Notes under the pieces: model-generated
The model's database searches: none
Told to the model about the DNA's origin: nothing
What the model saw: only the letters and a program-made list of their open reading frames with translations
Position numbers and translations under genes: made by a program
Shown here: piece by piece, positions 44,501 through 52,741 of the stretch
How positions within the stretch are numbered: position 1 is the first letter of the stretch
How the letters are laid out: the number at the start of each line of letters is the position of its first letter
Assembly: GCA_937862885.1 (NCBI GenBank)
Contig: CALMEE010000122.1
Location: 1-64,000, forward strand
From: an uncultured Planctomycetaceae bacterium
Lineage (GTDB): Bacteria; Planctomycetota; Planctomycetia; Pirellulales; Pirellulaceae
Direction: 5' to 3'
Length of the DNA stretch: 64,000 nucleotides

Positions 44501-45274
44501 GTAACCGTGTTGACCATTGGCGATGATGAGAACTTGAACGATACGAATCGCCGAATCGTCGTGAAAGCTTTAGAAAGCGACTCGAACTTACGTTTTAGGC
44601 ATTGGATCGAAAACAATCGAAGATATGTCGAAGAAAAAACGAACGGTCGCGTGGGATACATCTATGTCGTGAATACTGGCGTACCTGGTCAGAATGACTT
44701 GTTCCGCCAATTTTACGGGCAATTGAATAAAGAGGCTTTGATCATTGACGATCGTTGGAATGGCGGTGGGCAGATACCAACTCGTTTTATCGAGCTGCTC
44801 AATCGGCCTGTGACCAACCACTGGGCAACCCGCGACGGTCGTGATTGGACTTGGCCTCCGGATTCTCATCAAGGTCCCAAATGCATGCTCATCAATGGCA
44901 TGGCTGGTAGCGGCGGTGACATGTTCCCAGCGCTATTCCGCCAGGCGGGACTCGGCAAGCTCATTGGCCGACGGACATGGGGTGGACTCGTTGGAATTTC
45001 CGGTAACCCATCCATGATCGACGGATCCAGCGTGACAGCACCAACATTTGCCTATTACCGCACTGATGGTACATGGGGTATCGAGGGGCACGGTGTCGAT
45101 CCGGACATCGAAGTGCTGGACGATCCGGCTAAGATGGTTGACGGGGGTGATCCGCAATTAGATGCGGCCATCGAATTGATGTTGTCGGAACTGGAGACAA
45201 ATCCTTATGTTCCGGCGACGCGGCCACCGTATCCAAACCGCAGTAAATTCGGAATTGACGAACGAGATCGGTAA
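41507..45274 (+). CDS. Secreted tricorn-type S41 peptidase
   Basis: The 1255-residue protein has a signal peptide (ends LLFAQD), a TolB/tricorn-like beta-propeller (30-340, SPDGKRIAFVGNYDG), a second propeller (370-545), then a Lys/Glu-rich linker (545-600), an inserted beta-sandwich-like domain of about 100 residues (603-703), a second acidic linker (705-731), the rest of the second propeller, a tricorn core (from 850, WRVQRDFFYDPHMHG), a PDZ domain (about 928-1018) and the S41 catalytic part with NGMAGSGGDMFPAL (nucleophile Ser1135). It degrades peptides, here outside the cytoplasm. The charged linkers and inserted domain are not part of archaeal tricorn. A strong terminator follows. Confidence 0.93.
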   Translation: MIKNVFTAITSWIAILSSGLLFAQDVPGKPSGSMMRYPAVSASHIVFSYAGDLWVVSRDGGVANPLASPPGNEAFPRFSPDGKRIAFVGNYDGNQDIYVIPIDGGVPERLTHHPAGEILSDWAADGRLVFSSNGLSGFERSAQLFTITEEDRFPRKLKVPYGTNGVLSDDGKWLAYTPMSRDERTWKRYRGGWASDIWLFNLETNESKQITDWEGTDSFPMFHGDKVYYLSDAGENFRLNIWSYHLGTGERTQVTNFDEFDCKWPSIGPGNAGQGEIVLQNGSSLWLVDLASGASKALDISVPGHKPNIRATREDVSSLIGGGDISPNAKRVVVEARGDIWTLPVSEGTPRNLTATSGVAERSPNWSPDGRWIAYFSDASGEYELYITQSDGRGETKQLTHDGNCFRYNPTWSPDSKHIAFADKTGAIYIHSLDGETKLVDTDPHGTPPNVSWSHDSNWLTYSLGADARVPTSVIYVYSIADATRHQITSGFFSDSNPVFDRKGEFLYFVSSRAFNRPQYEDNGTTFIYAGTQVLLAMPLRADVKLPMQPKNEEETWKTESEKKENGSSNGEKKNDNDKADDEKKADEPNQDQPTDEASDTDPVSGTWTISVDSEFVPETERTVIAELNLAADGTVTGTIDIPSSGTIPISNGKFDAASSQLTFNVVRDGMTIVVSVNIEGNKLSGSASNGEIEFPLSGTRTGKPGTKQDEAKDDDKPAEAAADDKSKTAEPFKIEFDNLGYRTFQLPVSQGNFNRLTVNDKNQLIYTRQGSRGAEGGAPTIHLYDMHEEKPSEKVVVAGAGNYTITPDGKKLLVQRGQSMYVFSAAAGQKLEGEVSKTGMVAMINPREEWKQILTDAWRVQRDFFYDPHMHGNDWQAIYDQYVRLLDDCTSRSDVGFVIGEMIAELNVGHAYYRPEPSQGSPWPQHSKVGLLGCTFRSENGRYRIDTIFEGAEWDTDARNPLRAVGIKEGDYLLAVNDVELTADMDPYVLFQGTANQVTVLTIGDDENLNDTNRRIVVKALESDSNLRFRHWIENNRRYVEEKTNGRVGYIYVVNTGVPGQNDLFRQFYGQLNKEALIIDDRWNGGGQIPTRFIELLNRPVTNHWATRDGRDWTWPPDSHQGPKCMLINGMAGSGGDMFPALFRQAGLGKLIGRRTWGGLVGISGNPSMIDGSSVTAPTFAYYRTDGTWGIEGHGVDPDIEVLDDPAKMVDGGDPQLDAAIELMLSELETNPYVPATRPPYPNRSKFGIDERDR

Positions 45275-45289
45275 GCAATTGTTCACACA

Positions 45290-45320
45290 GGTTGGGCCAA
45301 TTATTGGCCCAACCTTTTTT
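45290..45320 (+). terminator. Strong rho-independent terminator
   Basis: An 11-bp perfect stem (GGTTGGGCCAA and complement) with a 3-base loop is followed by TTTTTT, 16 bases after the tricorn peptidase stop. Confidence 0.95.
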
Positions 45321-45504
45321 CGTTTCTTGAACCTCGAGCGTGGTGACGAGCCAAATCGCCGCCTGGATCACGAGAACAAAAGCTGCCGTAGGCTTCAATC
45401 TTGCCAGCACGTCTGTGGCGAAACATCCGTCCTTTTCAATTTGATACTGCGAACCTCTGCGCGAGCAATACTGATCATCCGCACCTTGATGTCGGGCTTC
45501 CTTG

Positions 45505-46398
45505 CTATGCGGCCTTTGCAACTTGCACTGCGGCTTCGATTGCTTCGTCGTTCGTTGCCACGATACTGATACCGAATTCATCGGCCAACTTAACCATTTC
45601 GACTTGGTCGAGTACGATTGTCTTATCCGCTTCAATCACCAGGAGTCTACCGCCAGCCTCACGCATGGTTTTGATCGTGCCGATGCCGATCGTCGGCACG
45701 TCAAATCGCATGTCTTGTCCGGGCTTTGCCACTTTGACAACCGTAAATCCCCCCGACGGACAAAGTTGACCGGCGCGGCGAATGCATTCATCGGTACCCT
45801 CGACCGCTTCCACCGCCAGCACCGCTCGATTCTTCACGGCGACGCTTTGCCCAACATCCAGGTGACCCATTTGACGAGCTAAATCCCAAGCAAATTTCAA
45901 ATCGCCAAGTTGACTCTGATTAATATTTCGCTTAGTTAGAGTGCCTGATTTCACGAGAATCTCCGGTAGAAATTGGGTGGCTGGGAGAAAATTTACTCCA
46001 TGGTCCGCGAACAACTTGATCGCTACTAAGAGCAAAGCATCGTCATTGTTATCTTTGGCTTTCAGGAAGAAGTGGCGGCCAAAATACTTGAGAAACGTCA
46101 AGTCAGGAATATTGTGCAGCCAAACCCAGCGTTGAAACAAATGCGTTTTAAATACTTTTCCCGCCATTGTGGCTATGCGGATCTTGTGGCGACGCAAGTA
46201 CTTTAGCAGCGGTTGCACCCGAGCCGGCGAAACCAATACGTGATCATCGCAGATTTGTTCCAGCTCTGGCGATGCGTGCCCTCGAATTGCCAAACAGTGG
46301 ACATGAACACCCTTGCTTTTTAGGTGGCGTGCTAAGATCACTGGGTACCTCCCCCAGCCCGCAAGGATCGCCATCTTATCTATATCTGAATTGAACAT
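45505..46398 (-). CDS. lpxI: UDP-2,3-diacylglucosamine diphosphatase LpxI
   Basis: LpxI hydrolyses UDP-2,3-diacylglucosamine to lipid X and UMP in lipid A synthesis. The 297-residue protein (DUF1009) has MAILAGWGRYPVILARHL, HCLAIRGHASPEL, TMAGKVFKTHLF, DDALLLVAIKLFADHG and the C-terminal AVLAVEAVEGTDECIRRAG, VVKVAKPGQDMRFDVPTIGIGTI, all family signatures. It is the alternative to LpxH found in many phyla, planctomycetes included. It lies 244 bp downstream of lpxD on the same strand. ATG at 46398 was chosen over a longer frame from 46440. Confidence 0.93.
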   Translation of the reverse strand: MFNSDIDKMAILAGWGRYPVILARHLKSKGVHVHCLAIRGHASPELEQICDDHVLVSPARVQPLLKYLRRHKIRIATMAGKVFKTHLFQRWVWLHNIPDLTFLKYFGRHFFLKAKDNNDDALLLVAIKLFADHGVNFLPATQFLPEILVKSGTLTKRNINQSQLGDLKFAWDLARQMGHLDVGQSVAVKNRAVLAVEAVEGTDECIRRAGQLCPSGGFTVVKVAKPGQDMRFDVPTIGIGTIKTMREAGGRLLVIEADKTIVLDQVEMVKLADEFGISIVATNDEAIEAAVQVAKAA

Positions 46399-46642
46399 TT
46401 TTGGTCTGAGCAAAATTATTTGACCTGGCGATTGCGGCAATTCGCGAGACTCAAGATCGATCTGATTTATTGTTGCGAATCGCGGGGCCTATTCATGCAA
46501 ATTGAGGATCCGATGCCGCATGGCAATTTCGAACGCAGGTCATGTCGAAGTGCGACTTGATCACGGAACCAACCATGGAACAGAGACAATAAGAAAACTT
46601 GGCTGTCCATGTCAACACACAAAATTGGTAGTCGCATCGTTG

Positions 46643-47779
46643 CTAGGCAGCTTGAGTTTTGTCCGGATGACTCGGGCTATGCGTCAAAACGTCCTCGACC
46701 AAATCAGCGGCATTGTTCCATTGACCAGTGACATTGTTGTCTTTTCGCTGGCCGCTCTCTAAGACTCGACTGATTGTTTCAAGTTGTTTACGCAAGGCTG
46801 CGATCTCTTTACGCATAGCTGGAATTCGTGATTGTGCTGCCAATCGTTGAAACTGCTCTTTAGCAGGGGTTACTGGGATTCCTGCATACATTTGGTCCCC
46901 AGGCAAATCGTTCATTACGCCCGATTTGGCACAAAGAATTGCACGAGCACCGATCGAAACATGGTCTCCCACGCCAGTTTGACCAGCCATAATCACAAAC
47001 TCACCGGTCGTGCAGCTACCTGCGATGCCAGACTGCGATACGATCAGGTTCTTTCGGCCAATCGTGCAGTTGTGCCCCACCATGACTAAGTTATCAATTT
47101 TCGTTCCCGCACCAATTCGCGTCTGTCCGTAGGTGCCTCTATCGATCGTAGCACAAGCACCGATGTCGCAATCATCCTCAATGACCACGTTGCCAAGTTG
47201 GGCCGAAAGAACATGGTTCCCACTGCTTGATTCGTATCCAAATCCGTGTGCCCCTAAGACGGCGCCTGCGTGGATGTTGCACCGATCACCAATGCACGTT
47301 CCAGGATAGAGCACAACATTTGGAAAGATATTGACTTCGCGCCCGATTTCGCAACCCGCCATCACGCTTACATTTGCATGAATCGTAGTTCCATCTCCGA
47401 TCGTGACATCATCGTCGATAAACGCGCCAGGATACACCGTAACCCCTACGCCCAACTTCGCGCGAGGGCTTATATTTGCCGCTGAGCTTATTCCGCTGAA
47501 ACGCGATTCGATGGGCCGTCGAAACATGGCAACAATTAACGAGAACGCATGTTCAGGTTCATTGACCTGTATGCAGGGGCGGTCAACGAAGAACCCTGTC
47601 GGCACGACGAACGCTGTCGCTTGACAACTCAAAAGTTCACGCTTGAACTTGTCGGAGCGAAGGAAAGAAATATGACCACTTTGCGCCCGGGAGAGAACTT
47701 CAGCCCCCGAGATTTCAGCTCGCGCGTCGCCAATGACGGTGCCGTTAACGATTTGGGCGAGTTCCCCCAATGTATACAT
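46643..47779 (-). CDS. lpxD: UDP-3-O-acylglucosamine N-acyltransferase LpxD
   Basis: LpxD adds the second acyl chain to UDP-3-O-acylglucosamine in lipid A synthesis. The 378-residue protein has the uridine-binding N-terminal domain (LGELAQIVNGTVIGD, AEVLSRAQSGHISFL), a left-handed helix of hexapeptide repeats (residues 105-310) with the catalytic His in MVGHNCTIG, GFGYES, and a C-terminal helix (KEQFQRLAAQ...LRKQLETI). The C-terminus is extended by about 40 residues. A ribosome site AAAGGA precedes ATG at 47779. With lpxI it shows that this planctomycete makes lipid A. Confidence 0.96.
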   Translation of the reverse strand: MYTLGELAQIVNGTVIGDARAEISGAEVLSRAQSGHISFLRSDKFKRELLSCQATAFVVPTGFFVDRPCIQVNEPEHAFSLIVAMFRRPIESRFSGISSAANISPRAKLGVGVTVYPGAFIDDDVTIGDGTTIHANVSVMAGCEIGREVNIFPNVVLYPGTCIGDRCNIHAGAVLGAHGFGYESSSGNHVLSAQLGNVVIEDDCDIGACATIDRGTYGQTRIGAGTKIDNLVMVGHNCTIGRKNLIVSQSGIAGSCTTGEFVIMAGQTGVGDHVSIGARAILCAKSGVMNDLPGDQMYAGIPVTPAKEQFQRLAAQSRIPAMRKEIAALRKQLETISRVLESGQRKDNNVTGQWNNAADLVEDVLTHSPSHPDKTQAA

Positions 47780-48072
47780 TCAGGCGTCCTTTCCTGAGGT
47801 AATCTGTCTTCTAGCGCGAATGTGTGATCCGTTCCGCTGCCGCGCTAATACGCCCTCTATCGGTCGATAAGCCAGCGACTTTGCAGACATCGATGCGCAT
47901 GCGGCTAGAGGCAAAACAGACAACCATGCACCGGTTCAACCAAAATCCATTTTGCCATCCATGTAATCGCTTATGTTAAGCCGTAAATGAATTTCGACCA
48001 ATAGCGCTTGCGAGAGTACGCAATGTCGAGAATGGAATTCGTGCCGGAAAACATTCGACTCAGCCGAGTGTG

Positions 48073-50550
48073 CTAGCGGATTCCATCGGGCCAAGTGAAT
48101 TCATGAGAATTGAATAGGGCCCACCATATATCCTGTAGGGCTTGCACTTTATTCTCGCCGGCCTTAGTTAGCAACGCAACTCCTTTTTCGATTTCGTCGT
48201 CTGATGGTTGACGCTTAAGGGCCGCGATGAAGATATGCTCAAACATGGCTCGGTCGTCCAGCGAGCTTTCAGCAATCTTTTGCAACATATCGGCATTCGA
48301 GCCCGCCTGAGCCCAGGCCGCTTGTTTTTCCGGCAAAGATTCACGTAAGCGGAGTACGCGCGGCACGTCGCCAGCCTTGCCAGCCGTTCCTCCATTGCCA
48401 ACGTTTAGGCGTTGTGCCAGTACTCCTCGCATTGCGACTAGATCCGTTGAGCCTTTAGACGAATACGCTTCATCCACGATCGCCAAGGTTTCTGCTGGAC
48501 GACGATAGCTTGGTGGATACACATAAAAATGGCTAAACGATGCTTCGGTGCCTAACAGCGGGTTATCATTCAAACGCGCGCCACTCTCATCAGCACCGAG
48601 TGCAAAAACTCGGCTCAAAGCGATTGCATGCACAAGATCGTGGACATTGTTTTGTGAGCTAGACAAATGTTCGGCCAATACGCCTTCCAATTCTCGAGTC
48701 GCTGAATCTACGGAAGCATTAAAGACTAGTGGACTGCTGAGCATAATTGCCCAAACATGATTCACAAGTGAGCGCTTCCATGAATCTGAATCGGCAATCG
48801 ATTGCGCAAGCGCCGTACGCCGATCAAACTCTTTTACCAAACCACTACGTGACCCGGCAGGATGTCCGAATAGTGCAGGATATGCTTCATCCACTTGCCC
48901 GGTTTCACTAGCAAATTCAATCGCTGCCTCTTCTAAACTCTCCACACCCTGAGGCAAGTAGTCCAAGTTGACGAGAAAGACGTTCTCATTTTGGTCTTTG
49001 ACGAATTCCGTTTGGGCAAAGTACGCGTGCAGTTCAAAAAATTCCTTTTGCCGTACCAATTGGTAGTCTGATTGATCATGGCATTGAACGCATTGTTTAT
49101 TCTCGCTGAGAAATGTTTGACTTACATGACTCGTCCAGAAGGTGCGTTCGGGGCCCAGGCGTTTGGCCAACAACGCGGCATAACTGGTGGCCGGATTGAA
49201 TTGCGGATGGTTAGGATTAAGACTGCCAACTGCGGAAATTAATTCATACGCCACCTGATCCCAGGACTTATTGTCGCGCAACGCATCCCGGAGGAAGCCA
49301 ACTAACCTTGACCAATCTTCATCATCGGGACCTTGAAGATCAGAGCGAACGCCAATTAACCGGGCTGCCAAATTTCGGGCCCAATGATCCAGATATTGTT
49401 CTCGAAATTCCGGGGATGTCATTAATGTCTCGACGACCGCTGCTCGCCCTTCGGCAACGACCTGAGCGCGTAACAGTTGCAACTGCGGTGCATTCGGTGT
49501 CGTACCCAACAAGCGATTTGCCACGCGCAACAACCATGCGTCATCGTTTATGGATCGGGTCGGTCGCAGCTCTCTCGCCTCCCAATGCTTCTGAAGATAT
49601 TGATTGACGACTTCCGCCAGTTGTATTGGCGATACAACCATGCCGATCTGGTTTCGCTGCGCTTCAGCATAGGGAGGTGGCAACACAATTTCACCGGGCC
49701 GCAGGACATTAAACACGGGTCTGGGCGAATTTTCCGCAGCAATCTGCGGAGATTCAGTGCTTCGTACATCTCGATCGCCAGCGACGTTCAGGTCACGCCC
49801 CTCCAAACCGGTAGTTCCATCGCGAGCAGGCGACACTTCGGGCTCTTCCACACCACGAGAGCGTATTGAATCGCTGGCTGCGATCTCTCCGTTCTCGAGA
49901 TTGCTCCCCAAAGGATCATTACCAATCTCACGACCATCACGTGGAGTCTGGCGATTCTCCCCGGTGTCTGCAGACAGTGGAATTACCGCCTCGTCCCCTC
50001 GATTGGCGTTATAAACAACGACAGCACTAGTCAAGAATAACAATGAAGCCGCAACCGCAATTGCCCAATGGAGAACTTTTTGTGCCTTGGTTGCCAGCTC
50101 TGAGTTGTATGACTCCGCAATATTCTCAACAGCAAAATCCAGGGTTGAGTCAGATTTCGGTGGATTCAATTGGCGTCCAACATTCTCTGTTGGGGAAGAC
50201 TTGAATCGCTGGCTCTTTGCCTTCTGTCGAGGAACAGACGTATCACTGCATCCAGCGAGCTTTGATCGTGCGGCAGATTCTCGGCGACAATTCGAATCAC
50301 CGTCGAGATTGGTCTCAACATGCTCGCTCAAATCGCCGAGATCCAAAGGTTGCGTGATACGAAATTGTTCTGGATTAACGGGTTCACCCGCCATTTCACC
50401 AGCCGATGTGGATTGTGAAGTATGCTTGGATCTGATCCGCGCGCTGTGTTTACGAAGTATCTCCTCGGTGAAGTCGTTCGGCATTTTCTCTTGGCCGATC
50501 AACTCAGCGAGAAAGGCATTCAAGATTTGTTCGTCAATTTTCGACGCCAT
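48073..50550 (-). CDS. Membrane-anchored DUF1549/DUF1553 protein, probable anti-sigma partner
   Basis: The 825-residue protein has a polar, probably cytoplasmic head (1-158), one membrane helix (159-181, LHWAIAVAASLLFLTSAVVVY), a charged linker (182-300), then planctomycete DUF1549 (about 305-500, with the haem-type CVQCH at 487-491) and DUF1553 (about 520-825, ending ALQDIWWALFNSHEF). Its start overlaps the ECF sigma stop by 17 bp, so the two are co-translated. Gene order and topology fit an anti-sigma or sigma-tethering role for the head and a sensing or enzymatic role for the outer part; this is inferred, since the head shows no standard anti-sigma motif. The usual DUF1549 proteins have a signal peptide and no cytoplasmic head. 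Confidence 0.85.
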   Translation of the reverse strand: MASKIDEQILNAFLAELIGQEKMPNDFTEEILRKHSARIRSKHTSQSTSAGEMAGEPVNPEQFRITQPLDLGDLSEHVETNLDGDSNCRRESAARSKLAGCSDTSVPRQKAKSQRFKSSPTENVGRQLNPPKSDSTLDFAVENIAESYNSELATKAQKVLHWAIAVAASLLFLTSAVVVYNANRGDEAVIPLSADTGENRQTPRDGREIGNDPLGSNLENGEIAASDSIRSRGVEEPEVSPARDGTTGLEGRDLNVAGDRDVRSTESPQIAAENSPRPVFNVLRPGEIVLPPPYAEAQRNQIGMVVSPIQLAEVVNQYLQKHWEARELRPTRSINDDAWLLRVANRLLGTTPNAPQLQLLRAQVVAEGRAAVVETLMTSPEFREQYLDHWARNLAARLIGVRSDLQGPDDEDWSRLVGFLRDALRDNKSWDQVAYELISAVGSLNPNHPQFNPATSYAALLAKRLGPERTFWTSHVSQTFLSENKQCVQCHDQSDYQLVRQKEFFELHAYFAQTEFVKDQNENVFLVNLDYLPQGVESLEEAAIEFASETGQVDEAYPALFGHPAGSRSGLVKEFDRRTALAQSIADSDSWKRSLVNHVWAIMLSSPLVFNASVDSATRELEGVLAEHLSSSQNNVHDLVHAIALSRVFALGADESGARLNDNPLLGTEASFSHFYVYPPSYRRPAETLAIVDEAYSSKGSTDLVAMRGVLAQRLNVGNGGTAGKAGDVPRVLRLRESLPEKQAAWAQAGSNADMLQKIAESSLDDRAMFEHIFIAALKRQPSDDEIEKGVALLTKAGENKVQALQDIWWALFNSHEFTWPDGIR

Positions 50551-51079
50551 CTGAATTTACTTTTCGGTCAACACAGTCACGTAATTGTTTTTTTGCTCGT
50601 TGCATCAGATTCTTCGCGCCGTGCTCGGATAGCCCAATGGACTCTGCGATTTCGGCACGCGATAGCTGATCTTTGAATTTGAGACTCAATGCGGTTTTTG
50701 CGCGATCGGTTAGCCGCTGAAAACAATCGGTAAGAGCGTCGATAAATGCCTCACCGTTGGCGTCGCGGACCCATTCGTTCCAAACCATCTCAAATTGCTG
50801 CATATCCTCGACAGCGATTACCTTACCTGCTCGCCTATGGTGCGAGATGTAAAGATTGCGCGCGATTTTCCGCAAGTAGTTGATGGTTGCCAAAGGATCC
50901 AAAACCGTGAAAGGGCGTTGTATCACCTTCAGGAAGGTTTCCTGTGTCAAATCCTCAGCCAAACTCGCTTCGCATCCCATTGCACGCAGGTAACGCCAAA
51001 CGCCCACCTGATATTCGTTTATCAGTTGTGCCGGGTCGAAATCGGATTCCTGACCAACCCGGGCCGGCGACGTTGTCAT
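50534..51079 (-). CDS. ECF-type sigma factor, planctomycete class
   Basis: The 181-residue sigma factor has region 2 (residues 15-85: YQVGVWRYLRAMGCEASLAEDLTQETFLKVI, NYLRKIARNLYISHHRR) and region 4 (115-170: CFQRLTDRAKTALSLKF, SRAEIAESIGLSEHGAKNLMQRAKKQL). It overlaps the next gene by 17 bp and lies 185 bp after the DUF1501 gene, all on the minus strand. It should direct transcription of its own cluster and perhaps other DUF1501/DUF1549 pairs. Confidence 0.93.
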   Translation of the reverse strand: MTTSPARVGQESDFDPAQLINEYQVGVWRYLRAMGCEASLAEDLTQETFLKVIQRPFTVLDPLATINYLRKIARNLYISHHRRAGKVIAVEDMQQFEMVWNEWVRDANGEAFIDALTDCFQRLTDRAKTALSLKFKDQLSRAEIAESIGLSEHGAKNLMQRAKKQLRDCVDRKVNSDGVEN

Positions 51080-51264
51080 TGAGTTACCCTAACAAGAAAA
51101 CGAAAAAGAAGTCGTCATGTACTCAAATCATCGGAAACCTCCATTTTCCCGAGGATTTTCAGTACTTTGACGGGCAAAAACGTGTCAAATGTGACTTCCA
51201 AATATAGATTGTCCCATATCCATCGACACGGATTTTGACGGCAATTTTACAAGTTATGCAGTAC

Positions 51265-52533
51265 TTAGGCAAATAATTCTTTGATGACTTTACCGCTATT
51301 AGCGATTTTCATCGGTCGCCCACTGCGACTGTAAAACGTTGTCTCCAATGATATACCCAAGGAGTGGCAAACCGAGGCCATTAAATCTTCTGAAGAATAC
51401 GAGGTCCCCACGACGTCAGTTCCGTCATCATTTGTGGCTCCCACAGTTATTCCTCCCTTGAATCCAGCTCCGCCCACGACCACACTCCAACCACGGGCCC
51501 AATGGTCGCGACCGGCCGTGCCATTGATCCTGGGCGTGCGGCCAAATTCACCCATCCAAATGATCGCCGTGTTCTGCAACAGTCCTCGATTATCTAGGTC
51601 TTCAACCAATGCACTCATCGCACGATCCAAGGTCGGCAAACGATCATTCTGCAGCGTGGGAAAAATTCCTTTATGATTACCCCACCCGCCAAGATCAACT
51701 CCCACAAACGGCACACCGGCTTGCACCAACCGCCGCGCCAACATACATCCTCGTCCGAAATTATTTTGTCCATACCGTTCTTTCAACTCTTGAGGCTCGT
51801 CGTCGACTCGAAACGCCGCCATCTGCTGGCTGGACATCAAGTTTACCGTTTTTTCAATCACCTTGGCATGTTCGAGCGCAGCAGTCCCACGATTCTCTTC
51901 AATAAATTTCTTCTCCAAACGACTCAGAGCATTCAACCGTAAGGCGAACCGCTCCGGGTCCATTTGCATATTAAGATTCCTAACTTGGCCATTAGAATTC
52001 ACTGTGAAGGGTGCCCATGCCATTCCCAAAAACCCAGGTCCTTCACTCGATCCACCCACAGCCACAAACGGCGGAATATCGAGATCCCTGCGCTGGCCAA
52101 ACAACTCGTGAGCGATCACCGCCCCATAGCTCGGATGTTCAATGTTGGGATTTGGAACGTATCCCGTATGCATGTAATACCGACCACGATCGTGATCAGC
52201 TTCGCGCGTACTCATGGAACGGACAATGGACAACTTATCCATGACTTGCGCAGTCATGGGCATATGTTCGCAGATCTGCATATCGCCTTTCGTCGCGATC
52301 GGCTTGAATGGTCCGCTATTCGCGGAGTTTGGTTTCAAGTCCCAGATATCGATGGTTGATGGCCCGCCCCCCATCCAGAGCAAAATTGCGCTTTTCTGGT
52401 TTCTTGCCAATTCCGAAGCGTTCAATTGCAGGGTATGCCCTAAAGCCAAAGCAGAGCCAGAAAATGCCGATGCACTTGCGAGATGCTGCATAAAATGGCG
52501 TCGCGACATTCCAGTAGGAGTGCGGAACAACAT
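51265..52533 (-). CDS. DUF1501 protein with Tat-type signal
   Basis: The 422-residue protein starts with a twin-arginine motif (MSRRHFMQHLASAS) and belongs to DUF1501, a sulfatase/alkaline-phosphatase-like family extremely common in planctomycetes and nearly always paired with a DUF1549/DUF1553 protein, here the gene just upstream. Motifs include LLWMGGGPSTIDIWDLKP, HDRGRYYMHTGY, HPSYGAVIAHELF, VDLGGWGNHKGIF and WMGEFGRTPRING-AGRDHW. Substrate unknown; polysaccharide-related roles are often suggested. ATG at 52533 follows AAGGAG at eight bases; the frame is open to 52662 but that part precedes the Tat signal. Confidence 0.93.
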   Translation of the reverse strand: MLFRTPTGMSRRHFMQHLASASAFSGSALALGHTLQLNASELARNQKSAILLWMGGGPSTIDIWDLKPNSANSGPFKPIATKGDMQICEHMPMTAQVMDKLSIVRSMSTREADHDRGRYYMHTGYVPNPNIEHPSYGAVIAHELFGQRRDLDIPPFVAVGGSSEGPGFLGMAWAPFTVNSNGQVRNLNMQMDPERFALRLNALSRLEKKFIEENRGTAALEHAKVIEKTVNLMSSQQMAAFRVDDEPQELKERYGQNNFGRGCMLARRLVQAGVPFVGVDLGGWGNHKGIFPTLQNDRLPTLDRAMSALVEDLDNRGLLQNTAIIWMGEFGRTPRINGTAGRDHWARGWSVVVGGAGFKGGITVGATNDDGTDVVGTSYSSEDLMASVCHSLGISLETTFYSRSGRPMKIANSGKVIKELFA

Positions 52534-52741
52534 GTCGAATTCTCCTTGCACCAAAGTTAAATTGAGGCTAATTACCTTTTCTTCTCGCCCACCTGTGCAG
52601 ATCAATTGTCCAAACGGCCCCTCGTTACGGACGGACAAACGAACGCTACAGTGCGTGTCCACAATAGATTGTGACGCAACCGCGGAGAAATGTCAAATTT
52701 TTTGCCGATCCTGGCACTGCTCAAACAACAAGATTCAAGAC

